NCBI GenBank assembly: GCA_022767345.1
Contig: JALEOD010000017.1
Span: 1-58,107 of the forward strand
Direction of reading: 5' to 3'
Source: Emergencia sp.
Lineage (GTDB): Bacteria; Bacillota; Clostridia; Peptostreptococcales; Anaerovoracaceae
Length of the DNA stretch: 58,107 nt
The notes beneath the pieces are model-generated. The model did no database searches. It had not been told where the DNA came from and saw nothing but the letters and a program-made list of their open reading frames with translations. The position numbers were made by a program, and so were the translations under genes. Each line of letters opens with the position of its first letter. Within the stretch, counting starts at the first letter, position 1. Of this stretch, positions 17,592 to 26,210 are shown in pieces.

Positions 17592-18878
17592 CTATTTCTT
17601 CTTTTTTGAAATGGCAATGCTGATCAGACCGCACGCTGCCATCAGATAAGGATAGAACAGGTACGGAATGATATCGAAGGAAGTCAGACCTGTCAGCGTC
17701 GCGGCGGACAGCAGCTGAGCGCCGTAAGGAATGATTCCCTGAAATACGGAAGCGAACATATCCAGAAGTGAAGCGCTTCTATCCGGTTCAATGCCGTAGT
17801 CCTCGCTGATTTCCTTTGCGATAGGACCTGCGATAACGATAGCAACGGTATTGTTGGCCGTCGCAGCGTCAACGACAGAAATCAGGGCAGCGATACCGAC
17901 TTCAGCACCTTTGTATGTATGAATGCGGCTGTGGATTTTTTCCAGGATAAAGGCAAAGCCGCCATTTTCCTTCACCAGTGCACTGATTGCCGCAACCAGC
18001 ATAGAGATAACGGTGATGTCGTACATGCCGGTAACGCCTGTGCCGATAGAAGTGAACACTTCGGAAATGGCGATGGAACCGGTTGCAAGACCTACGATGA
18101 CGGAAAGCACGGTGCCGCTGATTAAAACGACAAAGACGTTGATTCCGATTACGGCGGTCACCAGTACAAAGATATATGGCATAACCTGCCAAATATTGTA
18201 AGTAAGCTCAGAATCCAGTGTAAAAGAAGCGCCGCGGGTTAAAAAGAACAGTACGACAACAGTGATAATCGCTGCCGGAAGTACGATTAAAAAGTTCTTT
18301 CTGAATTTATCTTTCATTTCGCAGCCCTGGGTTCTTACAGCTGCGATGGTGGTGTCTGAAATCATGGACAGGTTGTCGCCGAACATAGCGCCGGACACCA
18401 CTGCGCCGATACAGATTGGCAGGGCGAATCCGGTTTTGTCTGCGATACCTACAGCGATTGGAGCAAGGGCTGCGATGGTGCCCATGGAAGTACCCATGGA
18501 AATTGAAATAAAGCAGCCGATGACAAAGAGACCGATGACAGCAACGCTTGGCGGCATCAGAGAAAGTCCCAGATTGACGGTACTGTCAACACCGCCGGCT
18601 GCGGATACAGCTCCTGAAAAAGCGCCTGCGGCGAGATAAATCAGACACATGGTGATGATATTGTCCTCTCCGATTCCTACTGCGGCAATGTGGAGTTTTT
18701 CGGTGAAAGATTTTCCTTTTGTCTGGACGAATGCCACGATGAGGGCGATCAGAAAGCCTACAACAGCAGGCATCGTGTAAAAGTCATTGAGCAGGATTCC
18801 GGTCCCCAGAAACAGAACCAGAAATACTAGAATTGGCAAAAGGGCCCAGCCGTTTGCCTTTGGTTTTGATTCGTTCAT
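17592..18878 (-). CDS. NhaC-family Na+/H+ antiporter-like transporter
   Basis: A 428-residue polytopic membrane protein with about eleven hydrophobic segments. The block SISMGTSMGTIAALAPIAVGIA and the following SGAMFGDNLSMISDTTIAAVRTQG match the NhaC signature region around the conserved Gly-Asp-Asn. Family members exchange Na+ for protons or carry amino acids and carboxylates, so the substrate is open. The start was placed at ATG 18878 behind AAAGGAG; a longer upstream frame runs through the terminator of the preceding gene. Confidence 0.85.
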   Translation of the reverse strand: MNESKPKANGWALLPILVFLVLFLGTGILLNDFYTMPAVVGFLIALIVAFVQTKGKSFTEKLHIAAVGIGEDNIITMCLIYLAAGAFSGAVSAAGGVDSTVNLGLSLMPPSVAVIGLFVIGCFISISMGTSMGTIAALAPIAVGIADKTGFALPICIGAVVSGAMFGDNLSMISDTTIAAVRTQGCEMKDKFRKNFLIVLPAAIITVVVLFFLTRGASFTLDSELTYNIWQVMPYIFVLVTAVIGINVFVVLISGTVLSVIVGLATGSIAISEVFTSIGTGVTGMYDITVISMLVAAISALVKENGGFAFILEKIHSRIHTYKGAEVGIAALISVVDAATANNTVAIVIAGPIAKEISEDYGIEPDRSASLLDMFASVFQGIIPYGAQLLSAATLTGLTSFDIIPYLFYPYLMAACGLISIAISKKKK

Positions 18879-18925
18879 TTCTTTGTCTCCTTTGTGTGAA
18901 ATTGATAATAAAATCCTGAGAAAAA

Positions 18926-18950
18926 AGCCGGACCTTTGAGAGGTTCGGCT
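18926..18950 (-). terminator. Terminator of the PHP gene
   Basis: AGCCGGACCT pairs with AGGTTCGGCT (one G-T pair); on the minus strand it is followed by TTTTTTCTC, 30 bases after the PHP stop and 50 bases before the NhaC start. Confidence 0.8.
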
Positions 18951-18981
18951 CAAACATGATTGCTACCTATATTCTATCAAA

Positions 18982-19767
18982 TTATCTTTTGCGGTGCAAG
19001 GGCAATTTGCGAAGTTTCAGCTGTCTGTACGGAGAATACAGCACGCCGAGGCTTCTGTTGTATGCACGGAATCCAAAGGAGGCCGCCAGGGAGTGTCTTT
19101 TTTTATGTTTTGGGAGCATGGTGCGCTCTGTGCCGCCAAATGAGATAATGCCGCCGCCGGTGATGGCTGCGATTAAATCATTGTTACAGGTAATTTGCTG
19201 CTGAAAGGCGGTAAAGGCCATGCCGACATAGTCTTCTTTGTGAGAATCTGAGCCGCCAACGCAAGGTTTATGATAAGATTTTGCAAGAGCTTGGGCTTTC
19301 AGGTTGGCTTCGGGACTTTCGCAGGTATTAAAACCTTCGATAAAGTCAAAGTGAGCAACGAGGTGAGGATTCTTTCGTATTTTGCGAAGAAGCAAGGCGC
19401 TGTTGTAGCGGGTGCCGAAGGGGTGAGCCGGCCCTAAAATGCCGCCGTACTGATGCACCAGATGTGTAAGGCGGGCAAGGGACATGCCGCGAATTTTCAG
19501 TACAGGCAGAAATATGCCGTCGGGCATGATGACAAGAATATGTCCTGCGTCCTTTGTATCATATTCCACGCCGGCAAGCACTGTAAAATTCTCAGTGGAG
19601 GCACGGCAGTTGCGGTCATAATATCGGTAACCTTTGTATGTATCGTGGTCGGTTACCAGCATGCCGGAAAAGCCGCGGGATTTTAGGATTTCGATATAGC
19701 GTTCAATGGAGATTCTGGCATCGATGGAGCCGGCTTTTGTGTGACAGTGCAAATCGAATTTAATCAT
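18982..19767 (-). CDS. PHP-domain metal-dependent phosphoesterase
   Basis: A 261-residue PHP protein of the TrpH/YciV type. All metal-binding blocks are visible: DLHCHTKAGS, VTDHDTYKGY, a Glu in LAGVEYDTKD, GPAHPFG, and GGSDSH near residue 195. It may hydrolyse phosphoesters or nucleotides such as pAp, but the substrate cannot be read from sequence. The C-terminal 60 residues are basic. ATG 19767 sits 8 bases after AAGGAAG and was chosen over a GTG three codons upstream. Confidence 0.85.
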   Translation of the reverse strand: MIKFDLHCHTKAGSIDARISIERYIEILKSRGFSGMLVTDHDTYKGYRYYDRNCRASTENFTVLAGVEYDTKDAGHILVIMPDGIFLPVLKIRGMSLARLTHLVHQYGGILGPAHPFGTRYNSALLLRKIRKNPHLVAHFDFIEGFNTCESPEANLKAQALAKSYHKPCVGGSDSHKEDYVGMAFTAFQQQITCNNDLIAAITGGGIISFGGTERTMLPKHKKRHSLAASFGFRAYNRSLGVLYSPYRQLKLRKLPLHRKR

Positions 19768-19875
19768 GGCATTCACTTCCTTTATTGGGATATCCTTTAC
19801 AGCAGCAGTGGATTTTATGCAGCACTCTTTGGTGGAAAAGGTCTGCGCGTTGTCACCTTTTTAAAAATATAAAGG

Positions 19876-19904
19876 TTGACATAAATGAACAAAAGTGTTA
19901 TACT
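19876..19904 (+). promoter_or_regulatory. bioY promoter
   Basis: Consensus TTGACA (19876-19881) and TATACT (19899-19904) with a 17-base spacer, 35 bases before the bioY start. Confidence 0.85.
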
Positions 19905-19916
19905 CACAATAGTTCA
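19886..19916. promoter_or_regulatory. Interrupted palindrome over the bioY -10 box
   Basis: Half-sites TGAAC / GTTCA at the edges and GTG / CAC inside are placed with exact symmetry (gaps 4-7-4) around position 19901. A repressor bound here would block RNA polymerase. It is not the classical BirA box (TTGTTAAC type), so the regulator is not identified. Confidence 0.5.
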
Positions 19917-19938
19917 AAGAAGAAAGAGGTATTGTATC

Positions 19939-20496
19939 ATGCTTGCAACAAAAAATAAAACCTATGATATGATTTGTATCGCAATGTTTGCGGTGATTAT
20001 GGCGGTCTGCTCCTGGATTTCTATTCCAACTTTAGTGCCTTTTACCATGCAGACCTTTGCGCTCTTTTTGAGTTTTGGCGTGCTGGGCGGCAAACGAGGA
20101 ACCTTAGTGGTGGTGGTATATGTGCTGCTGGGTGCTGTAGGCGTGCCTGTCTTTGCAGGGTTTTCCAGCGGACTGGGCGTTCTGATGGGAACGACAGGCG
20201 GTTATGTTCTGGGATTTTTGCTCAGCGGACTTCTCTACTGGATGTTTGAGCGAATCCTTGGTGAAAAAAATTGGGTGCGTGCGCTCTCTATGATATTGGG
20301 GATGATTACCTATTATATCTTCGGCACCATCTGGTTTATGGTAGTCTATACACAGACCACCGGAGCCATAGGCCTTGGCGCGGTACTGGGCTGGTGTGTA
20401 TTTCCTTTTGTGGTGCCGGATATCATTAAAATGGTGCTGGCTCTTGTGCTCAGTGACAGACTCAGAGGAATCATGAAAAAGAGCGGGCAGGAATAA
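19939..20496 (+). CDS. bioY: BioY biotin transporter S component
   Basis: A 185-residue membrane protein with six hydrophobic helices. Family blocks visible are VPFTMQTFALFLS, VYVLLGAVGVPVFAGFSSG and GTTGGYVLGF. BioY captures biotin and works alone or with a shared EcfA/EcfT energising module, which is not encoded here. ATG 19939 was chosen over an in-frame start that overlaps the promoter. No biotin synthesis genes lie nearby, suggesting scavenging. Confidence 0.92.
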   Translation: MLATKNKTYDMICIAMFAVIMAVCSWISIPTLVPFTMQTFALFLSFGVLGGKRGTLVVVVYVLLGAVGVPVFAGFSSGLGVLMGTTGGYVLGFLLSGLLYWMFERILGEKNWVRALSMILGMITYYIFGTIWFMVVYTQTTGAIGLGAVLGWCVFPFVVPDIIKMVLALVLSDRLRGIMKKSGQE

Positions 20497-20521
20497 ACCC
20501 GGCGGCATCTGGCTGCAAATG

Positions 20522-21391
20522 TTACTTTCGATAATCCAAATATTCCAGAAAACGCTTTACCGTAAGGGAAGCGTTTTTTTGACTGCGCAAAATCAGAGCA
20601 AGATTGCGGTAAGAGGGCACTTCCAGCGACTTGGTGACGATGTCGTAGGGCGAACGCTTTAGAATCAGGCTGGGCAGAATGCTGATGCCAAGACCGCTTT
20701 CTACCATGGACATGATGGCGTAGTCGTCAAAGGTGGAACATCTGATGTTCGGGATGAGTCGGTGATTTTTAAAAATCTGATCGGAATCCACTCGTTTTCC
20801 GGTTTTTGCAAGAATAAACGGATCGCCGCAAAGAGCCTGCAAAGGAAATTTTTCACAGTCTGCCAAAGGGTGATTCTTGGGCAGGGCGACCAGAAGCTCG
20901 TCCATTTCCAGATGAATGGTTTCCAGAGGCGAACTGATGGGAAGGGGAAGAAAGCCGCAATCCACTTTACCGCTGGCGACCCATTCTTCGATTTCTTCGT
21001 AGTTTCCCATAAGCAGTTCGTAGTCGATACCGGGGTAATCTGCCTGAAAGTGCTTGATGATATTGGGAATCCAGTGGGTGGCGATACTGGAAAAGGTGGC
21101 GATACGAATCAGCCCGGTGTGCAGCCCGGAGAGCTCGTCAACCTGCTCTTTCAGGGCGTCACATTCTCGGCATAGAGACTGGATAAAAGGCAGCAGTTTT
21201 TCGCCCTCAGAAGTCAGCCAGACCCCAGCCTTACCCCGCTCAAGGAGGGTCAGATTCCATTCCTTTTCTATGTCGGAAATCATACGGCTGATTCCGGACT
21301 GGGAATAATTCAAAAACTCAGCCGCCTTGGTGAAGCTGCCGTATTCTACAGTTTTCAAAAATGCCTGGTATTTCTGTAGATTAAATTCCAT
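20522..21391 (-). CDS. LysR-family transcriptional regulator
   Basis: 289 residues. The N-terminal winged helix (FLKTVEYGSFTKAAEFLNYSQSGISRMI) and the two-lobed LysR effector domain are complete. It is divergent from the Gate-domain membrane protein gene with a 133-base gap, the usual arrangement for a LysR regulator controlling its neighbour; a typical T-N11-A operator was not pinned down. It converges with bioY with 25 bases between the stops. Confidence 0.9.
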   Translation of the reverse strand: MEFNLQKYQAFLKTVEYGSFTKAAEFLNYSQSGISRMISDIEKEWNLTLLERGKAGVWLTSEGEKLLPFIQSLCRECDALKEQVDELSGLHTGLIRIATFSSIATHWIPNIIKHFQADYPGIDYELLMGNYEEIEEWVASGKVDCGFLPLPISSPLETIHLEMDELLVALPKNHPLADCEKFPLQALCGDPFILAKTGKRVDSDQIFKNHRLIPNIRCSTFDDYAIMSMVESGLGISILPSLILKRSPYDIVTKSLEVPSYRNLALILRSQKNASLTVKRFLEYLDYRK

Positions 21392-21524
21392 GAAAGGCTC
21401 TCCTATCTATCTGATTTTGTAATGTAAACTATGATAAAAATTCGCTTTTGTGCTTTATACTTCTATGATACAGTATGAGAGAGAAAAATGCAATTATATA
21501 TGATAAAGAAAGAAGGAATTTACA

Positions 21525-22748
21525 ATGCAGGAGAATTTGTCTGTACAGAGTGATCCGCAGCTGACAAAGCCGCAGATGAAAATTGTAGAGAACAGAAAGC
21601 CCAACGTAAAAAAGGCATTCAGCTTGGAAACACTGGTATTTCTTGGAATATTTGGCGTCATATTCGGCTATCTGGGAATCACCATGGGCACTGTTAATAT
21701 GATGAACACACTGATGAATACAGCTTACGACCTTTTGATGAACACTGTATTTTACATTATGGCTATCGCCGTACTGGCCGGGGCAGCTGCGGGACTTCTG
21801 ACGGAATTTGGCGTAGTTGCTGCTATTAACAAAATTTTGTCACCTTTGATGAAGCCGCTGTACGGACTTCCGGGCGCCAGCATAGTAGGTGTTGTTACGA
21901 CTTACCTGTCCGACAATCCGGCGATTTTGTCTCTGGCTGAGGACGACAACTTCAGAAGATACTTTAAAAAATATCAGCTGCCGGCACTGACCAATATCGG
22001 TACAGCTTTCGGCATGGGCATGATTATTACAACTTTTATGATCGGTATAAAATCTCCTGTGGGGGAAAGTTTTGTAGGCGCGGCTTTAATCGGTAATTTG
22101 GGCGCAGTCATTGGCAGTATTATCAGCGCAAGATTGATGCTTCGCCACACGAAGAAAATTTACGGTACAGAAGCGGAAGTCGATGTAAAATCAGGCTGCG
22201 GCCAGGTTTCTCTCGATGAAAGAATCATTCGTGAGGGCAGCCTGGGCGAGCGTTTTATGGGTGCCATGCTGGAAGGCGGAAAAAACGGCGTATCTATGGG
22301 ATTTGCCATTATTCCGGGCGTACTCATCATCTGCACAGTGGTTATGATGTTAACCAACGGAGCATCGGCAGAGGGTACTTTTACAGGTGCCGCCTATGAG
22401 GGCGTGGGACTTCTTCCTTGGCTGGCTGAAAAGGTGGACTTTATTCTGACGCCGCTCTTCGGATTCACCGCGGCAGAGGCTATCTCCGTTCCTATTACAG
22501 CATTGGGGGCAGCCGGCGCAGCCATCGGTCTGGTGCCGGGCTTAGTATCGGATGGGCTTGCAAGCGGCAATGATATCGCAGTATTTACTGCAATGTGCAT
22601 GTGCTGGAGCGGCTATCTGAGCACACACGTTGCTATGATGGACTCACTCCGTTTCAGAGAACTTACAGGCAAAGCAATCATGTGCCACACTATCGGCGGA
22701 CTCATTGCCGGAGTCAGCGCACATCTTCTATACATGTTGATTGGCTAA
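21525..22748 (+). CDS. Gate-domain (nucleoside-recognition) membrane protein
   Basis: A 407-residue polytopic membrane protein related to clostridial proteins annotated as the CD0519/CD1768 family, which carry a Gate domain as in nucleoside transporters and spore maturation proteins. Glycine-rich half-helices (TYLSDNPAILSLAEDD and LVPGLVSDGLASGNDIAVF) are placed symmetrically in the two halves, suggesting an inverted repeat architecture. The substrate is unknown. It is probably controlled by the divergent LysR protein. An AAGGAATT ribosome site precedes the ATG. Confidence 0.7.
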   Translation: MQENLSVQSDPQLTKPQMKIVENRKPNVKKAFSLETLVFLGIFGVIFGYLGITMGTVNMMNTLMNTAYDLLMNTVFYIMAIAVLAGAAAGLLTEFGVVAAINKILSPLMKPLYGLPGASIVGVVTTYLSDNPAILSLAEDDNFRRYFKKYQLPALTNIGTAFGMGMIITTFMIGIKSPVGESFVGAALIGNLGAVIGSIISARLMLRHTKKIYGTEAEVDVKSGCGQVSLDERIIREGSLGERFMGAMLEGGKNGVSMGFAIIPGVLIICTVVMMLTNGASAEGTFTGAAYEGVGLLPWLAEKVDFILTPLFGFTAAEAISVPITALGAAGAAIGLVPGLVSDGLASGNDIAVFTAMCMCWSGYLSTHVAMMDSLRFRELTGKAIMCHTIGGLIAGVSAHLLYMLIG

Positions 22749-22791
22749 AAGCTTCCTGGATAGTATAAATGCAATATTATAAAGCAAAATG

Positions 22792-22813
22792 CGGATATCT
22801 TTAAAGATATCCG
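22792..22813 (+). terminator. Terminator after the Gate-domain gene
   Basis: A 22-base perfect palindrome (CGGATATCTTT / AAAGATATCCG) flanked by AAAAT and ATTTTG; it can work in both directions. Confidence 0.8.
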
Positions 22814-22869
22814 TATTTTGTTTGGAACAACAGTTGATTTTCAGGCGGGTGAGCGTATATAATAGAACC

Positions 22870-24675
22870 ATGATTTTACTTAACGCGGAAAACATTAAAA
22901 AGAGTTATACAGAAAAACCCCTATTGGTCAGCGTGGATTTATCCATCGATCAGGCGGACAAAATCGGGCTGATTGGCGTCAACGGAAGCGGCAAGTCTAC
23001 CCTACTTAAAATTATCGCAGGGGTGGTTTCAGAAGAAGAAGGTACTATCACAAAATCCAGAGAGCTTCGAAGCGCGTATCTGGCGCAGAATCCGCCTTTT
23101 AATCCGCAGCTTTCTGTTTTGGAGCAGGCGACCTGTTATCTTTCTGAAATCGGCGGACAGTACGAACTGTATCAGTGTCAGGCTATGCTGACAAAGCTGG
23201 GTATTACAGACTTTGAGCAGAAGATGGGACAGCTTTCCGGCGGGCAGAGAAAAAGGGTAGCCATGGCGGCAGTGCTGACTGCTGACAGCAATCTTTTGAT
23301 TTTAGACGAGCCGACCAACCATATGGACGCAGACGTCATCATTTGGCTGGAGGAGTACCTGCTTCGCTATAAGGGCGCTATTTTTATGATTACCCACGAC
23401 AGATATTTCCTCGACCGGGTGACCAATCGAATTGTGGAAATCGACGGCGGAAAGCTTTACAGCTACGACGGCAATTACGATTACTATCTGGAAACCAAGG
23501 CAGACAGAAAAGAAATGGAACTGGCTTCAGAAAGAAAGCGGCAGGCCATCTACCGCAAGGAGCTGGCTTGGATCAGACGAGGGGCACAGGCACGTACCAC
23601 AAAGGCTAAGGGCAGAATTCAGAGATTCCACCAGCTGGAAGAAAGCAAATTGGTAATAGACGATGATGTGCTGGAAATCAGTACGGCAACCAGCAGGCTG
23701 GGAAAGAAAATCATAGAGATGAGCAGCCTCAGCAAATCCTATGGCGACTTGCGGCTCTTTGAGGATTTCAGCTATATCCTTTTACGAAACGACAGAGTTG
23801 GTATTATTGGGCCTAACGGCTGTGGGAAATCCACTCTGCTGGGCATGATTATGGGACAGGTTCCTTGCGACAGCGGCACAGTGGAGAAAGGCGATACTGT
23901 AAAAATCGGCTATTTTTCGCAAGAAAATCAGGCACTCGATGAAGATGCCAGGGTAATCCGCTATATTTCCGATATTGCGGCCAACGTGCAGACGGCAGAG
24001 GGCAGTTTTTCGGCTTCGCAGATGCTGGAGCGGTTTCTCTTTCCGCCTCACATGCACTCGGTCAAAATCGGACACCTCTCCGGCGGCGAAAAGCGCAGGC
24101 TGTACCTGCTCAGTATTTTGATGACAGCGCCAAACGTACTGATTTTGGACGAACCGACCAACGATTTGGACATTGAGACTTTGACGGTATTGGAAGATTA
24201 TCTGGATGATTTTAACGGCGCGGTTATCGCAGTATCTCATGACCGATATTTTCTGGACAGGGTGACCCGAAAGACCTTTGCATTTTTGCCTGGCGGGGAG
24301 ATTCGTCAGTACAACGGCGGATTTACAGACTATGAGGAAAAGCGCAGCATAGAAATTTCAGAGGAGCAGGCAGTTAAAAGAGAAAAGGAAAAGACGGCAG
24401 AGACTAGGCGGCGGGAATCAAAGCCGCAGAAGCCACGGTTTACCTATAAAGAACAGAAGGAATTTGAAACTATAGATGCAGACATTGAAGAACTGGAACA
24501 GCGTTTGGCGGAGGCGGAAGCCGAAATGAGCCGGCACGCGACAGATTTTTCAAAGCTGGCGGCTTTACAGGCGGAGAAAGAAGACCTGGAAATGCAGCTT
24601 CTAGAAAAAATGGAACGGTGGGAATATCTTTCCGAGCTGGCAGAGGAAATAGAAAATTACAAAAAGCAAAAATAA
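22870..24675 (+). CDS. ABC-F family ATPase
   Basis: 601 residues with two ABC domains and no membrane part. First domain: GVNGSGKST, LSGGQRKR, LLILDEPTNHMD. Second: GPNGCGKST, LSGGEKRR, VLILDEPTNDLD. The linker between them is the P-site tRNA interaction motif region, and the last 90 residues form a coiled coil like the Uup/YdiF C-terminal domain. Such proteins act on the ribosome; this one is closer to Uup/YdiF housekeeping types than to known resistance proteins, judged only by eye. The start is ATG 22870; a longer frame would run through the upstream terminator. It heads a three-gene operon. Confidence 0.92.
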   Translation: MILLNAENIKKSYTEKPLLVSVDLSIDQADKIGLIGVNGSGKSTLLKIIAGVVSEEEGTITKSRELRSAYLAQNPPFNPQLSVLEQATCYLSEIGGQYELYQCQAMLTKLGITDFEQKMGQLSGGQRKRVAMAAVLTADSNLLILDEPTNHMDADVIIWLEEYLLRYKGAIFMITHDRYFLDRVTNRIVEIDGGKLYSYDGNYDYYLETKADRKEMELASERKRQAIYRKELAWIRRGAQARTTKAKGRIQRFHQLEESKLVIDDDVLEISTATSRLGKKIIEMSSLSKSYGDLRLFEDFSYILLRNDRVGIIGPNGCGKSTLLGMIMGQVPCDSGTVEKGDTVKIGYFSQENQALDEDARVIRYISDIAANVQTAEGSFSASQMLERFLFPPHMHSVKIGHLSGGEKRRLYLLSILMTAPNVLILDEPTNDLDIETLTVLEDYLDDFNGAVIAVSHDRYFLDRVTRKTFAFLPGGEIRQYNGGFTDYEEKRSIEISEEQAVKREKEKTAETRRRESKPQKPRFTYKEQKEFETIDADIEELEQRLAEAEAEMSRHATDFSKLAALQAEKEDLEMQLLEKMERWEYLSELAEEIENYKKQK

Positions 24676-24688
24676 CAAGGAGGCTTTT

Positions 24689-24907
24689 ATGGCAGAGATT
24701 AAATATGAAATCGTAGAGGAACTGGGCGTTTTATCAGAGGGCGCAAGAGGTTGGCGCAAAGAACTGAATCTGGTCAGCTGGAACGGCGCTGCGCCGAAGT
24801 ATGATTTGCGGGACTGGGCGCCGGAACATGAAAAGATGGGCAAAGGCGTTACCTTGACCAAGGCAGAGGCAAAGGAACTGGCAATCCTTTTGAGTGAGAT
24901 AGAATAG
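24689..24907 (+). CDS. YdbC-family PC4-like protein
   Basis: 72 residues, a near-complete copy of the YdbC fold: GWRKELNLVSWNG and PKYDLRDWAPEHEKMGKG are the conserved blocks. It is related to the eukaryotic PC4/Sub1 single-strand DNA-binding coactivator and likely binds ssDNA as a dimer. It is preceded by AAGGAGG and sits 13 bases after the ABC-F gene. Confidence 0.88.
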   Translation: MAEIKYEIVEELGVLSEGARGWRKELNLVSWNGAAPKYDLRDWAPEHEKMGKGVTLTKAEAKELAILLSEIE

Positions 24908-24917
24908 GAGGAGAGTC

Positions 24918-25499
24918 GTGGAAAAACTGTTATTCATAGATGCATGCGTCAGAGATGAAAGATCCAGAACCAAGGTTTTGTGCGATGTTTATCTGGAAGA
25001 ATTTCTGAAAAAGAATCCTGATATCGAGGTGGATCGAGTGGTTCTCAGAAATGGCAGCGTGGAAACGCACACCATGGAAAAGCTGGATATCCGCGACGGA
25101 CTGATTCGTCAAAAGGATTTCAGTCACCCGATGTTCGATTTGGCAAAGCAGTTTAAAGAGGCAGACTACGTTGTCATCGGCAGTCCTTACTGGGATTTGT
25201 CTTTTTCTGCCATCCTTAAAGTCTATATCGAAAATATTATGATGGCGGATTTGACTTTTGAGGCAACGGATACCGGCTTTATCGGACTGTGCAAAGGAAA
25301 GAAGCTGACCTATATTACCACTGCCGGCGGCGTTATCGGGGATAAAAACTTTGGATACGATTATATGTGCGGCGTGGCTGATATGCTGGGGATTGCTGAA
25401 ACGGAGTGCATTATGGCAGAGGCCCTTGATATTGCAGGAAATGACGCAGATGCCATTGTTGCCGGCGCCATAGAGGAAATTCGCCGCAAATTCAAGTAA
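24918..25499 (+). CDS. Flavodoxin-fold NAD(P)H-dependent oxidoreductase
   Basis: 193 residues of the FMN-dependent NADH-azoreductase/NQO type. The FMN pocket is marked by GSPYWDLSFSAILKVYIENI and TTAGGVIGDKNFGYDY. It starts at a GTG behind GGAGGAG, 10 bases after the ydbC-like stop. It probably reduces quinones or nitro/azo compounds with two electrons. It is the last gene of the ABC-F operon. Confidence 0.85.
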   Translation: MEKLLFIDACVRDERSRTKVLCDVYLEEFLKKNPDIEVDRVVLRNGSVETHTMEKLDIRDGLIRQKDFSHPMFDLAKQFKEADYVVIGSPYWDLSFSAILKVYIENIMMADLTFEATDTGFIGLCKGKKLTYITTAGGVIGDKNFGYDYMCGVADMLGIAETECIMAEALDIAGNDADAIVAGAIEEIRRKFK

Positions 25500-25576
25500 A
25501 AGGGCATGATACTGCGCAGCTTGGCGCTGCCGACAAAGAAAACAAAAAATATTTGTAGAATGTAAACAAAAAACTG

Positions 25577-25605
25577 TTGACATTGCTGCGGCAAAAAGGT
25601 AGAAT
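25577..25605 (+). promoter_or_regulatory. Promoter of the T-box leader
   Basis: TTGACA (25577-25582) and TAGAAT (25600-25605), 17-base spacer, just upstream of the leader stem I. Confidence 0.85.
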
Positions 25606-25639
25606 AAGTTTGGATTAAATTTCATATGAACCAAAGACT

Positions 25640-25901
25640 TTGACGGAGACAGTAGATTTACGCCAAAAAGGTAAGAGCGAGCCGGGGATGGTGAAAGCCC
25701 GGTACTGAATGTAGGCATAGATTGAATATCACTCCTGAGTTGCAGAGCTGAAAGGCAGAGCATCCGGGTTTTATCGGATAGCAGGCAGAGTAAGTGCTGA
25801 CGGGCCTTCCCCGTAATCGGAAGAACATATGATGGTATGTTGTAGCAGGTGGTTAAGCGAAGATTTTATATCTCCGTCCTGATACAGGACGGAGTTTTTT
25901 T
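25640..25901 (+). promoter_or_regulatory. T-box leader with isoleucine specifier
   Basis: The RNA reads uncharged tRNA-Ile. Stem I shows the AGUA side of the specifier loop near 25651 and the distal block GAGCCGGGGATGGTGAAAGC (25678-25697). The opposite side of the loop reads GAA-T-ATC-A followed by CTCCTGAG, the same layout as in the Bacillus glyQS leader, which puts codon ATC (25728-25730) in the specifier position. A stem II/III block with CCGTAATC follows. The T-box sequence is at 25844-25860 with TGGT (25850-25853), able to pair with the ACCA end expected of tRNA-Ile. The terminator CTCCGTCC / GGACGGAG plus seven T closes it (25872-25901). Uncharged tRNA-Ile should let transcription run on into the oxidoreductase genes. 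Confidence 0.9.
25872..25901 (+). terminator. Regulated terminator of the T-box leader
   Basis: An 8-bp perfect stem with loop TGATACA and seven T. Its left arm can instead pair with the T-box sequence (CAGG with CCTG) to form the antiterminator. Confidence 0.88.
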
Positions 25902-25977
25902 ATGACGCAGGAAATCGCAGGACACTGCGGCGGACCTAACCCGATTTTCACACGACCCGGATGTAAACATTGCCAAA

Positions 25978-26158
25978 GTTGACAAAAAACATGGATTCTG
26001 TCAATTTTGTCAACGTTTTGCGATGGATTTGTTGCCAAATTGGACAGATTTTCGATTTTTTGTCAATTTTGTCAACAAAGGGACGATTTTTCGATGAATT
26101 TTATGCGCATTACAGAGGAAACGTTGACAAATTTCATGAAATAAGGGTTTTTTGTCAA
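25978..26158. repeat. Cluster of TTGACAA/TTGTCAA repeats upstream of the oxidoreductase operon
   Basis: The 310 bases between the T-box terminator and the first gene contain six copies of TTGACAA or its complement: 25979, 25999, 26007, 26061, 26069, 26124 and a final one at 26152. A 16-base block TGTCAATTTTGTCAAC occurs identically at 25999-26014 and 26061-26076. It may be a multi-site operator or a small repeat expansion. A 69-codon frame across it has no ribosome site and I do not call it. Confidence 0.6.
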
Positions 26159-26210
26159 TCACGAATCAATCACGAATAGAACAGACAAATGATTTACAGG
26201 AGGAAAACGA

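Noticed and set aside
25640-25901. Cobalamin or other metabolite riboswitch
   Set aside because: The stem I distal block, the GAA-N-codon-A specifier loop, the TGGT bulge sequence and the terminator fit a T-box and not a cobalamin aptamer.
25970-26179. 69-codon frame in the repeat cluster upstream of the gamma subunit gene
   Set aside because: Coding is driven by the TTGACAA/TTGTCAA repeats; no ribosome site.
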